NCBI RefSeq assembly: GCF_002831585.1
Contig: NZ_CP025113.1
Location: 3,921,001-3,985,000, forward strand
Direction: 5' to 3'
Length of the DNA stretch: 64,000 nucleotides
Source: Bradyrhizobium sp. SK17
Lineage (GTDB): Bacteria; Pseudomonadota; Alphaproteobacteria; Rhizobiales; Xanthobacteraceae
How positions within the stretch are numbered: position 1 is the stretch's first letter; every line of letters starts with the position of its first letter. Shown here piece by piece: positions 24,558 through 34,972 of the stretch. The notes under the pieces are model-generated. The model was not told the DNA's origin. It did no database searches and worked only from the letters and a program-made list of their open reading frames with translations. Position numbers and translations under genes: made by a program.

Positions 24558-27500
24558 GTGTCGATATCGGTCGCACTGCATCACGTCACGCATTACAAAT
24601 ACGACCGGCCGATCGATCTCGGGCCCCAGACCATTCGGCTCCGACCCGCGCCGCATACGCGCACGCCGATCCTGAGCTATTCGCTCAAGGTCACGCCATC
24701 AAATCACTTCGTGAACTGGCAGCAGGACCCGCAGGGCAACTGGCTGGCACGCTACGTCTTTCCGGAGAAGGCGACCGAGCTCAAGGTCGAGGTGGATTTC
24801 ACCGCAGAGATGACGGTGATCAACCCGTTCGATTTCTTCGTCGAGCCCTATGCCAACAGCTTCCCGTTCGAATATCCCGGCGATCTCAAGGCCGAACTTG
24901 CGCCGTATCTCGAGACAGACGAACCGGGCCCGCTGCTCGTCGCATACCTCAACGACATTCCGCGCAAGGCCGACAGCACCGTCAACTTCCTTGTCGAGCT
25001 GAATGCGCAGTTGCAGAAGAGGATCGGCTACATCGTTCGCATGGAGTCCGGTGTGCAGACGCCGGAGGAGACCCTGGCCGCAAACTCCGGCTCATGCCGC
25101 GATTCGGCCTGGCTTCTGATCCAGGCATTGCGCCACCTCGGGCTCGCGACGCGCTTCGTCTCCGGTTACCTCATCCAGGTGCGGCCCGACATCGATCCGA
25201 TCGAGGGGCCGCGCGAGATCGAGAGCGATTTCACCGACCTGCACGCTTGGGCCGAGGTCTACCTGCCTGGCGCGGGCTGGATCGGTTTCGACGTCACGTC
25301 CGGCATGCTGACCGGCGAGGGACACATCCCGGTCTGCGCCACGCCGCACTACCGCGCGGCCGCGCCGGTGACCGGAACCGCAGGCGCCGCCAATGTCGAG
25401 TTCGGCTTCGAGATGAGCGTCAAGCGCATCCGCGAAGCGCCGCGGATCACCAAGCCGTTCTCCGATGAATCCTGGGCGCGGCTCGACCGGCTCGGCGAGC
25501 AGGTCGACGTCGATCTGACAAAGCACGACGTGCGGCTGACCATGGGCGGCGAGCCGACCTTCGTCTCGGTCGACGATCTGGAATCGGCGGAATGGAACGT
25601 CGCCGCGGTCGGCCCGACCAAGCGCGCGCTGGCCGACGAATTGATCCGCAAGCTGCGCACGCGGTTTGCGCCCGGTGGCCTGCTGCATTACGGCCAGGGC
25701 AAGTGGTATCCCGGCGAGAGCCTGCCGCGCTGGGCGTTCGGGCTGTACTGGCGCAAGGACGGCAAGCCGATCTGGAACAATGCCGAGCTGATCGCGAGCA
25801 TCGAAAACTCGCGCAAGGCCGAGGTCGCGGACGCCGGGCGCTTCGTCGAGGCAATCGCAAACCGGCTTGGTCTTGGTGCGGATTACGTCATGCCGGCCTA
25901 TGAAGACCCCGCCTTCTGGCTACAGCGCGAAGCCGGCCTGCCGGCCAACGTGACCCCCGACAATTCCAGGCTGACCGATCCGGAAGAGCGTGCACGTCTC
26001 GCGCGGGTGTTCGACGAGGGGTTGACCACGCCGAAGGGCTATGTGCTGCCGATCCAGCGCTGGAATCCGCTCGCGGATCGCGTGCCGGCGCGCTGGCGCA
26101 GCGAGCGCTGGAAGCTCCGGCGCAGCCATCTGTTCCTGTCGCCCGGCGATTCCCCGCTGGGCTTGCGGCTCCCGATCGCCTCGCTCGAATATGTTCCCCC
26201 GGATGACTACCCCTACATCGTCGAGCGCGATCCGATGGCGCCGCGCGACGCGCTTTCAGACGAGCTGAAGCAAGCGTTGAAGGAGATCCCTGAACCGCTG
26301 CCGGTGCGCACCGCAATGTCGATCGAGGTGCGCGATGGCGTGCTGTGCGCCTTCATGCCGCCGGTCGAGAAGGTCGAGGATTATCTCGATCTGATCGCCG
26401 CGATCGAAGCCGCCGCAGAAGAGTTGCAGCTGCAAGTCCACGTCGAAGGCTACGCGCCGCCGTTCGATCCACGCATCGAGGTGATCAAGGTGACGCCCGA
26501 TCCCGGCGTGATCGAGATCAATGTGCAGCCGGCGCAGAGCTGGCGCGAGGCCGTCGACATCACCCTCGGCCTCTACGAGGACTCCGCGAAGATCCGACTC
26601 GGCGCGAACCGCTTCCTGATCGATGGCCGCCACACCGGCACCGGCGGCGGCAACCACATCGTGGTCGGCGGCAGCAAGCCGGAAGACTCCCCGTTCTTGC
26701 GCAGGCCGGACCTGTTGAAGAGCCTCGTGCTGTATTGGCAGCGGCATCCGTCGCTGTCCTATCTGTTTTCCGGCATGTTCATCGGCCCGACCAGCCAGGC
26801 GCCACGGATCGACGAGGCGCGGCATGACGGGCTCTATGAACTGGAGATTGCGCTGGCGCACGTGCCGCCGCCAGGCATGGACGCGCCGCTATGGCTGGTC
26901 GACCGCCTGTTCCGGCACATCCTGGTCGACATCACCGGCAACACCCATCGCGCCGAGATCTGCATCGATAAGCTCTATTCGCCTGACGGGCCGACCGGCC
27001 GGCTCGGCCTGGTCGAATTCCGTGCGCTCGAAATGCCGCCCGACCCACGCATGTCGCTGGCGCAGCAGCTGTTGATCCGCGCGCTGATCGCCAAGCTGTG
27101 GCGCGAGCCGCAGCAGGGCAAGTTCGTGCGCTGGGGCACCGCGCTGCATGACCGTTTCATGCTGCCGCATTTCCTCTGGGAGGATTTCGTGGGCGTGCTC
27201 GCCGAGCTCAGGCAATCCGGCTACGACGTCGAGCCGGAATGGTATCAGGCCCAGCTCGAATTCCGCTTCCCCGCCTTCGGCCGCGTCCATCATGGCGGCG
27301 TCGGCCTCGAACTGCGGCAGGCGCTCGAGCCCTGGCACGTGCTGGGCGAGGAGGGCACCGCGGGCGGCACCGTGCGGTATGTCGACTCATCGGTCGAGAG
27401 GTTGCAGGTCAAGGCGACGGGTTTCATCGAGGGCCGCCATGTCATCACCTGCAACGGCCGGCGGATGCCGATGACCGAGACTGGCCGCGCTGGCGAGGCG

Positions 27501-27815
27501 GTGGCCGGCGTCCGCTTCAAGGCCTGGCAGCCGGCGTCCGGCCTGCATCCGACCATTCCGGTGCACGCGCCGCTGACCTTCGACTTGATCGACACCTGGA
27601 ACGGCCGCTCGCTCGGCGGCTGCGTCTATCACGTTGCCCATCCCGGCGGCCGCAATTACGAGACCAAGCCGGTCAATTCCTACGAGGCCGAGGCGCGGCG
27701 GCTGGCACGCTTCCAGCCGCATGGCCATACCCCCGGCAAGATCGAGGCGCCGCCAGAGGAACGCACAATTGAGTTTCCCTTGACCCTCGACTTGCGGACG
27801 CCGCTCCTGCACTAA
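24558..27815 (+). CDS. Transglutaminase-like protein with C-terminal DUF2126
   Basis: About 1085 residues, cytoplasmic by absence of a signal. Residues 1-280 form a transglutaminase-like domain with its N-terminal beta-sandwich; the triad is Cys180 ([10 protein letters not shown]), His229 (DLHAWAEVY) and Asp245 (WIGFDVTSG). The remaining ~800 residues are DUF2126, rich in conserved aromatic segments such as [22 protein letters not shown], and GNHIVVGG. I take the GTG at 24558 as start because family members begin [10 protein letters not shown]; the frame is open further upstream through a repeat. It is the first gene of a three-gene set with an ATP-grasp/alpha-E protein and a second transglutaminase, predicted in the literature to be a peptide-bond-forming or peptide-processing system with unknown target. 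Confidence 0.88.
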   Translation: MSISVALHHVTHYKYDRPIDLGPQTIRLRPAPHTRTPILSYSLKVTPSNHFVNWQQDPQGNWLARYVFPEKATELKVEVDFTAEMTVINPFDFFVEPYANSFPFEYPGDLKAELAPYLETDEPGPLLVAYLNDIPRKADSTVNFLVELNAQLQKRIGYIVRMESGVQTPEETLAANSGSCRDSAWLLIQALRHLGLATRFVSGYLIQVRPDIDPIEGPREIESDFTDLHAWAEVYLPGAGWIGFDVTSGMLTGEGHIPVCATPHYRAAAPVTGTAGAANVEFGFEMSVKRIREAPRITKPFSDESWARLDRLGEQVDVDLTKHDVRLTMGGEPTFVSVDDLESAEWNVAAVGPTKRALADELIRKLRTRFAPGGLLHYGQGKWYPGESLPRWAFGLYWRKDGKPIWNNAELIASIENSRKAEVADAGRFVEAIANRLGLGADYVMPAYEDPAFWLQREAGLPANVTPDNSRLTDPEERARLARVFDEGLTTPKGYVLPIQRWNPLADRVPARWRSERWKLRRSHLFLSPGDSPLGLRLPIASLEYVPPDDYPYIVERDPMAPRDALSDELKQALKEIPEPLPVRTAMSIEVRDGVLCAFMPPVEKVEDYLDLIAAIEAAAEELQLQVHVEGYAPPFDPRIEVIKVTPDPGVIEINVQPAQSWREAVDITLGLYEDSAKIRLGANRFLIDGRHTGTGGGNHIVVGGSKPEDSPFLRRPDLLKSLVLYWQRHPSLSYLFSGMFIGPTSQAPRIDEARHDGLYELEIALAHVPPPGMDAPLWLVDRLFRHILVDITGNTHRAEICIDKLYSPDGPTGRLGLVEFRALEMPPDPRMSLAQQLLIRALIAKLWREPQQGKFVRWGTALHDRFMLPHFLWEDFVGVLAELRQSGYDVEPEWYQAQLEFRFPAFGRVHHGGVGLELRQALEPWHVLGEEGTAGGTVRYVDSSVERLQVKATGFIEGRHVITCNGRRMPMTETGRAGEAVAGVRFKAWQPASGLHPTIPVHAPLTFDLIDTWNGRSLGGCVYHVAHPGGRNYETKPVNSYEAEARRLARFQPHGHTPGKIEAPPEERTIEFPLTLDLRTPLLH

Positions 27816-27835
27816 TTGTGTCGAGGGGAAGTGCA

Positions 27836-30367
27836 ATGACCGTGTCGGGTGGGCAAGGCAGCAGTCAGGAGAGCAGGGCCCGTCCCCGCCAGCGCCGGAT
27901 GGCGCAATGGACCCGCGATTATGTCCGGCTTCCGGGCATTCCGGATGAATATATTGCCGACAACGGTGCGCCACGGCCGGTCTGGAGCCGCTTCTTCGAT
28001 GCGTTCGCCGCGCTGTCGCCGGCCGATATCGAGCGCCGCTTTGCCGCGGCCGACCGCCATCTGCGTGAGGCCGGCGTCACCTATCGGGCGCCGGGCGATA
28101 CCTCCGACCGGATCTGGCCGCTCAGCCATCTGCCGCTGATCATCGATGCGGCCGACTGGGGCCAGCTCGCCGCCGGCGTCGCGCAACGCGCGCAGCTCCT
28201 GGAAATGGTGCTGGGTGATCTCTACGGCGAAGGCCGCCTGGTCGCCGAAGGTGCGATCCCCGCGGCGGCGATCGCCGGCAGCAGCGAGTATCTGCGCGCC
28301 GTCAGCGGCATCAAGCCGCCCGGCGGCCGCTATCTGCATCTCTATGCCGCTGACATCGGCCGTGGGCCCGATGGCCGTTGGTGGGTGCTCGGAGATCGCA
28401 CGCAGGCGCCGTCCGGCGCGGGCTATGCGCTGGAGAACCGACTGGTGCTGTCGCGCGCCTTTTCCGATCTCTACAAATCGATGAATGTCGAGCGGGTGGC
28501 GCCGTTCTTCGAAGCGTTCCGTGATTCACTTCGCGCCAGCGCCGATCGCGACGAACCGCGGATTGGTCTGCTCACGCCTGGCGCGTTCAGCGAGACCTAT
28601 TTCGAGCACGCCACGCTTGCCCGCTATCTCGGCTTCCTCCTGGTCGAGGGCGATGATCTCGCCGTCTCTGGCGACCGCATCCACATCCGCACCGTCGCCG
28701 GGCTGAAGCGGCTCGACGTGTTGCTGCGGCGGGTCGATTCCAACATGCTCGATCCGCTCGAGCTCGACGCGTCCTCCTATCTCGGCGTGCCGGGCCTCGT
28801 CGAGGTGCTGCGCAAGGGTGGCGTCGTGGTCGCCAACATGCCGGGCTCCGGCGTGCTGGAGGCGAGAGCGCTGCTCGGCTTCCTGCCCAATCTCTGTCGA
28901 CGTTTGCTCTCCGAAGATCTGATGATGCCGCACATCGCGACCTGGTGGTGCGGCCAGAAGTCCGCCCGCGAACAGGTGTTGTCGCGGCTCGACGAGTTCG
29001 CGATCGAGGGCGCCTATGGCCGCGGCGTTGCGGACTTTCCGGGCAATGGTCCGGTGCTGCCGGGCGAATTGTCGGCGGCGGACCGCGACCGCCTGAGGGA
29101 TGCGATCAGCCACCGCGGCATCGACTATGTCGGCCAGGAACTGGTGCGGCTGTCCACGACGCCGGTGTGGGAGAACGGCCGGATCGCGCCGCGTCCCTTC
29201 GTGCTCAGGGTGTTCGCGGCGGCAACGCCGAATGGCTGGACCGTGCTGCCCGGCGGCTTCTGCCGGATCGCCGATCGGGCCGATGCGCGCGCGGTATCGA
29301 TGGGTGACGGCGCGGTGTCCGCCGACGTCTGGGTGGTCTCCGACAAGGCAGTTGCGACCTCGACCTTGCTGCCGGCGGTCGACACCGTCCGCATCCGCCG
29401 CATCGCCGGCGTGTTGCCGAGCCGCGCCGCCGACAATCTGTTCTGGCTCGGCCGCTATCTGGAGCGCGCCGAGGCCACCATCCGCCTGATCCGCGCACTG
29501 TGCACGCCGCTGCGCGATCAGGCGCGGGCGAATGCGAGCGGTACCGCACCGACGATGCATTCGGCCGAGCGCATCCAGCGCATGCTGGTGGCCTGGGGCG
29601 CGGCCTCGCAGACCGCGCGCGCCAACCCCGCCAAGGTCGCGCTCGAAGCGCTGCAAAGCGAGGACAAATTCGGCTCGGCGCTGTCGCTGGTGCGATCGGC
29701 GCAGCGCACGGCCACGGGCTTGCGCGAGCGGCTGTCGCCAGATGCGTGGCAGGTCATCACCGAGATGGCCGACCGGCTCGCGATCGAGGTTCACGACGAT
29801 GACGGCGTCGTCAGCGCCGCCGAGCTGACCTTGCAGGAGCTCGCAAGCTTCGCCGGCCTCGCGCAGGAGAACATGAACCGCGCAGCCGGCTGGCGCTTCC
29901 TCGAGATGGGCCGCCGCGCCGAGCGCGCCATCAACACCACGCGCTTTGCCCGTCAGTTCGCCTATGACGAAGCCGGTGACGAGGACCTCGACATCCTGCT
30001 CACGCTGGTCGACTGCCAGATCACCTACCGCTCGCGCTATCTGGTGCAGCCGCTGCTGACGCCGGTGCGCGATCTGGCGGTGCTCGATCCCTTCAATCCG
30101 CGCTCGGTCGCGTTCCAGGTCGCCGCGCTGAACGAACATATCGCCGCGCTGCCGAGCCTGAAGGAGCACGGCCTGATCGAGCGGCCACAGCGGCTCGCGG
30201 TCGCGCTCGAGGCCATGTTGACGACGGCCGAAGCCGGTCGCCTCGACGTCAAGACCTTGTTTGCGCTGGAGCAGGATCTGCTCAGCCTCTCCGACGCAAT
30301 CGGGCTGCATTACTTCCCGCATGGACCGAACGCCAGCCGGCCGGAGAAGCTCACGGGGCTGGCGTGA
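27836..30367 (+). CDS. Circularly permuted ATP-grasp protein fused to alpha-E domain
   Basis: About 843 residues. The first ~480 form a circularly permuted type-2 ATP-grasp domain (DUF404/DUF407 type; segments LPLIIDAADWGQL, GLLTPGAFSETYFEH, HIRTVAGLKRLDVLLRR), the rest an alpha-helical alpha-E domain (DUF403) beginning RAADNLFWLGRYLERAEATI. An AGGGGAA ribosome-binding site fixes the ATG at 27836. ATP-grasp enzymes join amino and carboxyl groups, so the protein is a predicted peptide ligase. It overlaps the following transglutaminase gene by four bases. In many bacteria this set also includes an Anbu peptidase, not found in this window. Confidence 0.9.
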   Translation: MTVSGGQGSSQESRARPRQRRMAQWTRDYVRLPGIPDEYIADNGAPRPVWSRFFDAFAALSPADIERRFAAADRHLREAGVTYRAPGDTSDRIWPLSHLPLIIDAADWGQLAAGVAQRAQLLEMVLGDLYGEGRLVAEGAIPAAAIAGSSEYLRAVSGIKPPGGRYLHLYAADIGRGPDGRWWVLGDRTQAPSGAGYALENRLVLSRAFSDLYKSMNVERVAPFFEAFRDSLRASADRDEPRIGLLTPGAFSETYFEHATLARYLGFLLVEGDDLAVSGDRIHIRTVAGLKRLDVLLRRVDSNMLDPLELDASSYLGVPGLVEVLRKGGVVVANMPGSGVLEARALLGFLPNLCRRLLSEDLMMPHIATWWCGQKSAREQVLSRLDEFAIEGAYGRGVADFPGNGPVLPGELSAADRDRLRDAISHRGIDYVGQELVRLSTTPVWENGRIAPRPFVLRVFAAATPNGWTVLPGGFCRIADRADARAVSMGDGAVSADVWVVSDKAVATSTLLPAVDTVRIRRIAGVLPSRAADNLFWLGRYLERAEATIRLIRALCTPLRDQARANASGTAPTMHSAERIQRMLVAWGAASQTARANPAKVALEALQSEDKFGSALSLVRSAQRTATGLRERLSPDAWQVITEMADRLAIEVHDDDGVVSAAELTLQELASFAGLAQENMNRAAGWRFLEMGRRAERAINTTRFARQFAYDEAGDEDLDILLTLVDCQITYRSRYLVQPLLTPVRDLAVLDPFNPRSVAFQVAALNEHIAALPSLKEHGLIERPQRLAVALEAMLTTAEAGRLDVKTLFALEQDLLSLSDAIGLHYFPHGPNASRPEKLTGLA

Positions 30368-31242
30368 TCTACGATATCCGGCACGTCACGACCTACAGCT
30401 ACGAGACCCAGGTCAGCTTCGCGCGCTGCGCGCTGCGGCTGGAGCCGATCGGCGGCGACGGGCAACAACTGATCTCGCATGCGGTCGATATCCGTCCCAA
30501 GCCCGCGGAGCGCACCGCGCGGCGCGACTTCTTCGGCACGCTGACCGAAAGCGTCCTGATCGAGACCGCGCATCGCAGTCTGCGCATCGACGCCCGCTCA
30601 CGGGTCTCGGTGGAGCGGCAGCCGCCGGCGCGTGACTCCGCGAGCCCGCCCTGGGAGAGCGTGCGCGATCGGGCATTCGAGGCGTCGAGCCTCGATGCGG
30701 CTTCGCCGGTCGGCTATGTCTTTGCCAGCGCGCTGGTGCCGGTGCTGCGGCCGGTGACGGCCTATGCGTCCGCGAGCTTTTCGCCAGGCAGCGGCATTCT
30801 CGCCGGTGCGGCCGACCTGATGCGGCGGATCCGGACCGACTTCAAATACGATCCCAAGGCGACCGTGATCTCGACGCCGCTTCGCGATGTGTTCGAGAAG
30901 CGCCACGGTGTCTGCCAGGATTTTGCCCATGTGATGATCGCGGGACTCCGTGGGCTCGGGCTGCCCGCGGCCTATGTCAGCGGCTATCTGCGCACCATCC
31001 CGCCGCCGGGCCAGCCGCGGCTACAGGGCGCCGACGCAACCCACGCCTGGGTGTCGGTCTGGTGCGGTAGCGAGCTCGGCTGGGTCGGGTTCGATCCGAC
31101 CAACGATCTCATGATCGCCAACGACCACGTCGTTCTCGCCATCGGCCGCGACTTCGCCGACGTCTCGCCGGTCGACGGCGTCATCGTCGGCGCGCGCAAG
31201 CAGAAGCTCAGCGTCGCCGTCGACGTATTGCCCGTGGAGTGA
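30364..31242 (+). CDS. Transglutaminase-family protein
   Basis: A 292-residue protein with an N-terminal beta-sandwich (transglut_N, MIYDIRHVTTYSYETQV) and a transglutaminase-like core with Cys184 (GVCQDFAH), His227 (ADATHAWVSVW) and Asp244 (WVGFDPTN). The spacing of the triad is almost identical to that in the DUF2126 protein two genes upstream, implying related chemistry. The GTG start overlaps the ATP-grasp stop (GTGA). It probably acts as a cysteine peptidase or amide hydrolase. It is the last gene of the trio; a diguanylate cyclase lies on the opposite strand 40 bases later. Confidence 0.9.
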   Translation: MIYDIRHVTTYSYETQVSFARCALRLEPIGGDGQQLISHAVDIRPKPAERTARRDFFGTLTESVLIETAHRSLRIDARSRVSVERQPPARDSASPPWESVRDRAFEASSLDAASPVGYVFASALVPVLRPVTAYASASFSPGSGILAGAADLMRRIRTDFKYDPKATVISTPLRDVFEKRHGVCQDFAHVMIAGLRGLGLPAAYVSGYLRTIPPPGQPRLQGADATHAWVSVWCGSELGWVGFDPTNDLMIANDHVVLAIGRDFADVSPVDGVIVGARKQKLSVAVDVLPVE

Positions 31243-31282
31243 ATCGGGACGGCGGACGCGCGCTGGCGCAACGCGATCTCGA

Positions 31283-32785
31283 TCAGGCGACTTGCCGCTT
31301 GCCGGACTTGTCCCACCCGATCGGGCTGACGATGACGCGGTCGCGGCCTTCGCGCTTGGCTTGATAGAGCGCAAGATCCGCGGCCTTGAGCAGATCGCGT
31401 GACGTGCGCTCATGGTCGGGGACGAGGCAGGACAATCCGATGCTGACGGTCGGCAATTCAGGCTCGGCCTCGCGGGCGGCGGTCAGCTTGGCACGAATCT
31501 GTTCGGCAACCTCCAGGGCGCCGGCCTTGCCGATGCCGGGCAGCAACACCGAGAACTCCTCGCCGCCATAGCGTGCGCCGAGATCGGTGGCGCGCTTGGT
31601 GCTGCCTGCGATGCACTGCCCCACGGTGGCGAGCACAGCATCGCCGGCTTGATGCCCGTAGGTGTCGTTGAAGGCCTTGAAATGATCGACGTCGATCATC
31701 AGAAGCGAGACCGGCGCCTTCGCACGCAAGCCGCGACGCCATTCACCGTCAAGGGTATCGTCGAGCCGGCGCCGGTTGGCGAGGCCGGTCAGTGCATCGG
31801 TGCTGGCGAGGTGAGCGAGCCGGCCTTCGGCGGCGGCTCGCCGTTTCAGCGCGGCCAACAGGTAGAACATCAGCACGATCGAAAAGCCGCCGAGCGCGGT
31901 CACCACGATGCCGGTCAGCCAGAGCTGTTGCCACCAATCCGCATAGATGCCGTCGAGCGCGAGGCCTTCGGCGATGACAAGGGGGCGATTGCCGACCTGC
32001 TGGAAGACATAAAGCCGGTTGACGTGATCGACGATCGATTTCGATGTGTAGGAGCCCGACTGCTGGCGCGGCAGCAAGCGAAAGGTCTGCGAGCTCTTGA
32101 TGTTTTGTCCGATGCGCTCGATCTCGAACGGCGTGCGCATCAGGATCGTGCCGCCGGTATTGAACAACACCATGCTGTCGCCGGCGCCGAAGTTCAGCTT
32201 CCGGAACAGGTTGTGGAAGTAGCTGAGCCGCATGCTGCCCGCGACCACGCCGGCGAAGGAGCCGTCGCCGTTGCTGATGCGCCGGCTCAGGCTGATCAGA
32301 TACTCACCTTCCTGGGTGACCCAGGGCGGGCTGATGAAAAGGCCGACATCCGATCGCGCCCGATGAACCTGAAAGAAATCATGATCGGCGAGATTCGCGC
32401 GCCGCGGCGTCAGGGTCCGGGAATCGAGCGTGACGTCGCCGGCGGCGTTCAACACGAGAATGGAGCCGAGATCCTTGGCGGTCGCTGCCCGGTCGAACAG
32501 CACCACCTGGCGGAGCTCGGGGCTGATGTTGCTGATCTCCGGCAGCTTGATGCCGTCGGCGACGGCCTGCAACGAGAGGTCATAGAGTTCGATGTTGCGG
32601 TCGATCTCGCTTGCGATCGAGGCTACGAGATTGGTCGCGCCTTCCTTCGCGTGCTGAAAATCCTTCTGCGCCATCTCCCAAAGGATCGAGAGGCAAATCG
32701 CCGAAAAGCTCACGACGAGTCCGATACCAAGGGCCAGCAGCCGCTTGGTCGGCACCGCTCTCGGTCGTGGCAACAGCCCGTTCAT
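31283..32785 (-). CDS. Membrane diguanylate cyclase with periplasmic sensor
   Basis: A 500-residue inner-membrane enzyme making cyclic di-GMP. Helix 1 is LLALGIGLVVSFSAICLSIL, followed by a periplasmic Cache-like sensor (about residues 40-285), helix 2 near 288-310, and a GGDEF domain. The active site reads GGEEF at 407-411. An RxxD (Arg398-Asp401) lies five residues before it, the product-inhibition I-site, so activity should be limited by c-di-GMP itself. No EAL domain is present. The gene stands alone and is convergent with the transglutaminase operon. Confidence 0.92.
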   Translation of the reverse strand: MNGLLPRPRAVPTKRLLALGIGLVVSFSAICLSILWEMAQKDFQHAKEGATNLVASIASEIDRNIELYDLSLQAVADGIKLPEISNISPELRQVVLFDRAATAKDLGSILVLNAAGDVTLDSRTLTPRRANLADHDFFQVHRARSDVGLFISPPWVTQEGEYLISLSRRISNGDGSFAGVVAGSMRLSYFHNLFRKLNFGAGDSMVLFNTGGTILMRTPFEIERIGQNIKSSQTFRLLPRQQSGSYTSKSIVDHVNRLYVFQQVGNRPLVIAEGLALDGIYADWWQQLWLTGIVVTALGGFSIVLMFYLLAALKRRAAAEGRLAHLASTDALTGLANRRRLDDTLDGEWRRGLRAKAPVSLLMIDVDHFKAFNDTYGHQAGDAVLATVGQCIAGSTKRATDLGARYGGEEFSVLLPGIGKAGALEVAEQIRAKLTAAREAEPELPTVSIGLSCLVPDHERTSRDLLKAADLALYQAKREGRDRVIVSPIGWDKSGKRQVA

Positions 32786-32949
32786 GACCTGCTTCCCAAC
32801 TCCCGCGCCCCCGCGCTTTGTCGGCCTTTATAGGGGTATCAAATTGAGAAAGCCGGCCCGAACCGCCTGCAAATTATGCGTCGACGTTAGGGAAGCATTA
32901 ACCGCGCGGCGTCGGGTGACGCACGCGGCTGCCGGTCAGCGGCAGACCC

Positions 32950-34677
32950 TCAGGCCGCGTCGCTGCGCAGATTGTGGAAGAACTGCTCGACCTCGCGAGA
33001 CAGGGTCTCGGCGGTTGACGTCAGATCGTTCGACGCTGCGAGCACGGATTCCGCCGCCTTGCTGGTCTGGTCCATATCGTCGCGCAGCGAGCCGACATTG
33101 GTCACCAGGATTTCATTGCCCTGGGCGGCCATCTGCGCGTTGGCGGAGATTTCGCGAGTCGCCGCGTCCTGCTGGCCGATCGCGCTCGCGATGTTCGCGG
33201 TGACGTTGCTGATCTCGCGGACGGCCTGGCCGATCTCGCGCACGGCTGCCACCGAATTGCGGGTCGAGGCCTGGATCAGGCCGACATTCTCGCTGATCTC
33301 GGCGGTCGCCTTCGCGGTTTGCCCGGCCAGCGCCTTGACCTCGTGCGCAACGACCGCGAAGCCGCGGCCGGCATCGCCGGCGCGGGCGGCCTCGATGGTG
33401 GCGTTGAGGGCGAGCAGGTTGGTCTGCTCCGCGATCGCCTGGATCAGGTTCAGCACGCCGTCGATGCGCTGGGTGGTGGCGGCAAGGCCCTCGATCTCGC
33501 TGATCGACCGGTCGGTGCGCGCGCCCGCCTGATCGACCGCGCCGGACGATTGGGACACCTGGCGGCCGATCTCCTCGACCGAGGCCGAGAGTTCCTCGGC
33601 GGCGCCCGCGACCGCGGAGACGTTGCTCGAGGCCTGTTCCGTGGCACCTGCCGCCGCCACGGCGCGGCCGTTGGCGTCGGCCGCGACGGTTGCGATGGTC
33701 TGCGCGGTCTCCCGCATTGTGGCTGCGTTGTCGTGCACTGCGCGGAGCACGGTGCCGATCGTGCCGCGGAATGCTTCGACGAAGCCCTCGATGTGCCGGC
33801 CGCGTGCGTCGCGCGCCGCGGAATCCTGCATGACTTGCGCATTGAGGATGCGATTGCGGTCCATCGCCTCCTGGAACACGCCGATGGCGCGCGCCAGCGC
33901 GCCGATTTCGTCGCCGCGATCGACATGCGGTACGTCGACATGCGCGCCGCCTTCGGCGACCTGATTGATGGCCGTGGTGATCTGCGACAGCGGACGGGCC
34001 ACCGAGCGGGCGATGATCAGCACGCCGAGCACCACCACGATCAGGGCGGCCGCGCCGAGCCCGGTCAGCACGAGCGCCAGCGTGCGGTTGGTGTCGGTCT
34101 GCTGCGCCAGCTTCTTGCTGCGCTCGGCATAGACCTTGGAGAGCGCCTCGAGATCCTTATTCAGAGCGGTGCGGACGTCGCGGTTGGCGTCGTTGTCGCC
34201 CCATTCACGCCCGGCCGCGGCGCCGATCTCGATGCCGCGGCGAACCAGCTCCTTCCGGAACGCGATGAACTGCTCGATGCGCGTCTTGAACACCGCGAAT
34301 TGGGCAGCGTCATCAGCCTGCACCAGGGTTTCCCAGTTCCTGACCACGCCGAGGATGCGTTCGTTGAACGCCAGCAGTCCGTCGCCGTATTTCTTCACCG
34401 CCGCCGGTTCGGTCGACATGTAGATGCCGCGGGATTCCATCACCACCGCATAGACCAGCGAATTGACCCGCTCGACATTGAGCGCGGCGCGGCTCGCGAG
34501 ATCGACGGCTGCGGTCAGCTCGGCATTGCGCCGCGCGTTGTAGTCGGACAGGACGGCGATGGCCGCGGTCAGCGCCGCGATCAGCGCGAACGTCGAGTAG
34601 AGCCTGGCGGCAAGCGAGAATCGGGATGCCATGGGAGGCCGGGACATCGGGACGGAGGACGTGATGGGGGTGGGCAT
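32950..34677 (-). CDS. Methyl-accepting chemotaxis protein
   Basis: Chemoreceptor of about 575 residues. Helix 1 is near 25-45; a periplasmic four-helix-bundle-type sensor spans about 46-200 and helix 2 about 200-222. A HAMP domain ([20 protein letters not shown]) follows, then the long coiled-coil signalling domain with the hairpin tip [25 protein letters not shown] at 34686-34689, eight bases upstream, supports the ATG at 34677; a later ATG at 34632 would remove the charged N-terminus. The ligand is unknown. It is convergent with nothing and probably monocistronic. Confidence 0.92.
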   Translation of the reverse strand: MPTPITSSVPMSRPPMASRFSLAARLYSTFALIAALTAAIAVLSDYNARRNAELTAAVDLASRAALNVERVNSLVYAVVMESRGIYMSTEPAAVKKYGDGLLAFNERILGVVRNWETLVQADDAAQFAVFKTRIEQFIAFRKELVRRGIEIGAAAGREWGDNDANRDVRTALNKDLEALSKVYAERSKKLAQQTDTNRTLALVLTGLGAAALIVVVLGVLIIARSVARPLSQITTAINQVAEGGAHVDVPHVDRGDEIGALARAIGVFQEAMDRNRILNAQVMQDSAARDARGRHIEGFVEAFRGTIGTVLRAVHDNAATMRETAQTIATVAADANGRAVAAAGATEQASSNVSAVAGAAEELSASVEEIGRQVSQSSGAVDQAGARTDRSISEIEGLAATTQRIDGVLNLIQAIAEQTNLLALNATIEAARAGDAGRGFAVVAHEVKALAGQTAKATAEISENVGLIQASTRNSVAAVREIGQAVREISNVTANIASAIGQQDAATREISANAQMAAQGNEILVTNVGSLRDDMDQTSKAAESVLAASNDLTSTAETLSREVEQFFHNLRSDAA

Positions 34678-34972
34678 TGCGGGCACTCCAGGAGGCCGGG
34701 GAGCACCTTCGGCCGACTACGGCTTATGCGAAATCTTCATGGACAATTTCTTAATGCGCGAATTTTTCGCAGCCGCAACCGCTGGAATGTCCGAGTAATA
34801 CCAATGTCTTATATTGGCTCCTGGGCGCGATAGGGTGTTGGCGGGTTGCGACCGTGCCGATGCGGACGGGGCTGCGTCATCAACAGCCTCCGGCGCGCCC
34901 GGCAAAGCCGATGGCACGACTTTCGCAAAGAGGTGCTAGGTTACACCGCTCCAGCCCGCGACGCGAATTCCC
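34678..34972. other. Divergent intergenic region between the chemoreceptor gene and eutB
   Basis: About 295 bases without a supported gene. It must hold promoters for both neighbours. Small dyads are visible: GCGAA-TTT-TTCGC at 34758-34770 and CCAAT-GTCTTAT-ATTGG at 34801-34817. Neither is a recognised site. No ribosome-binding site plus long frame is present. Confidence 0.5.
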
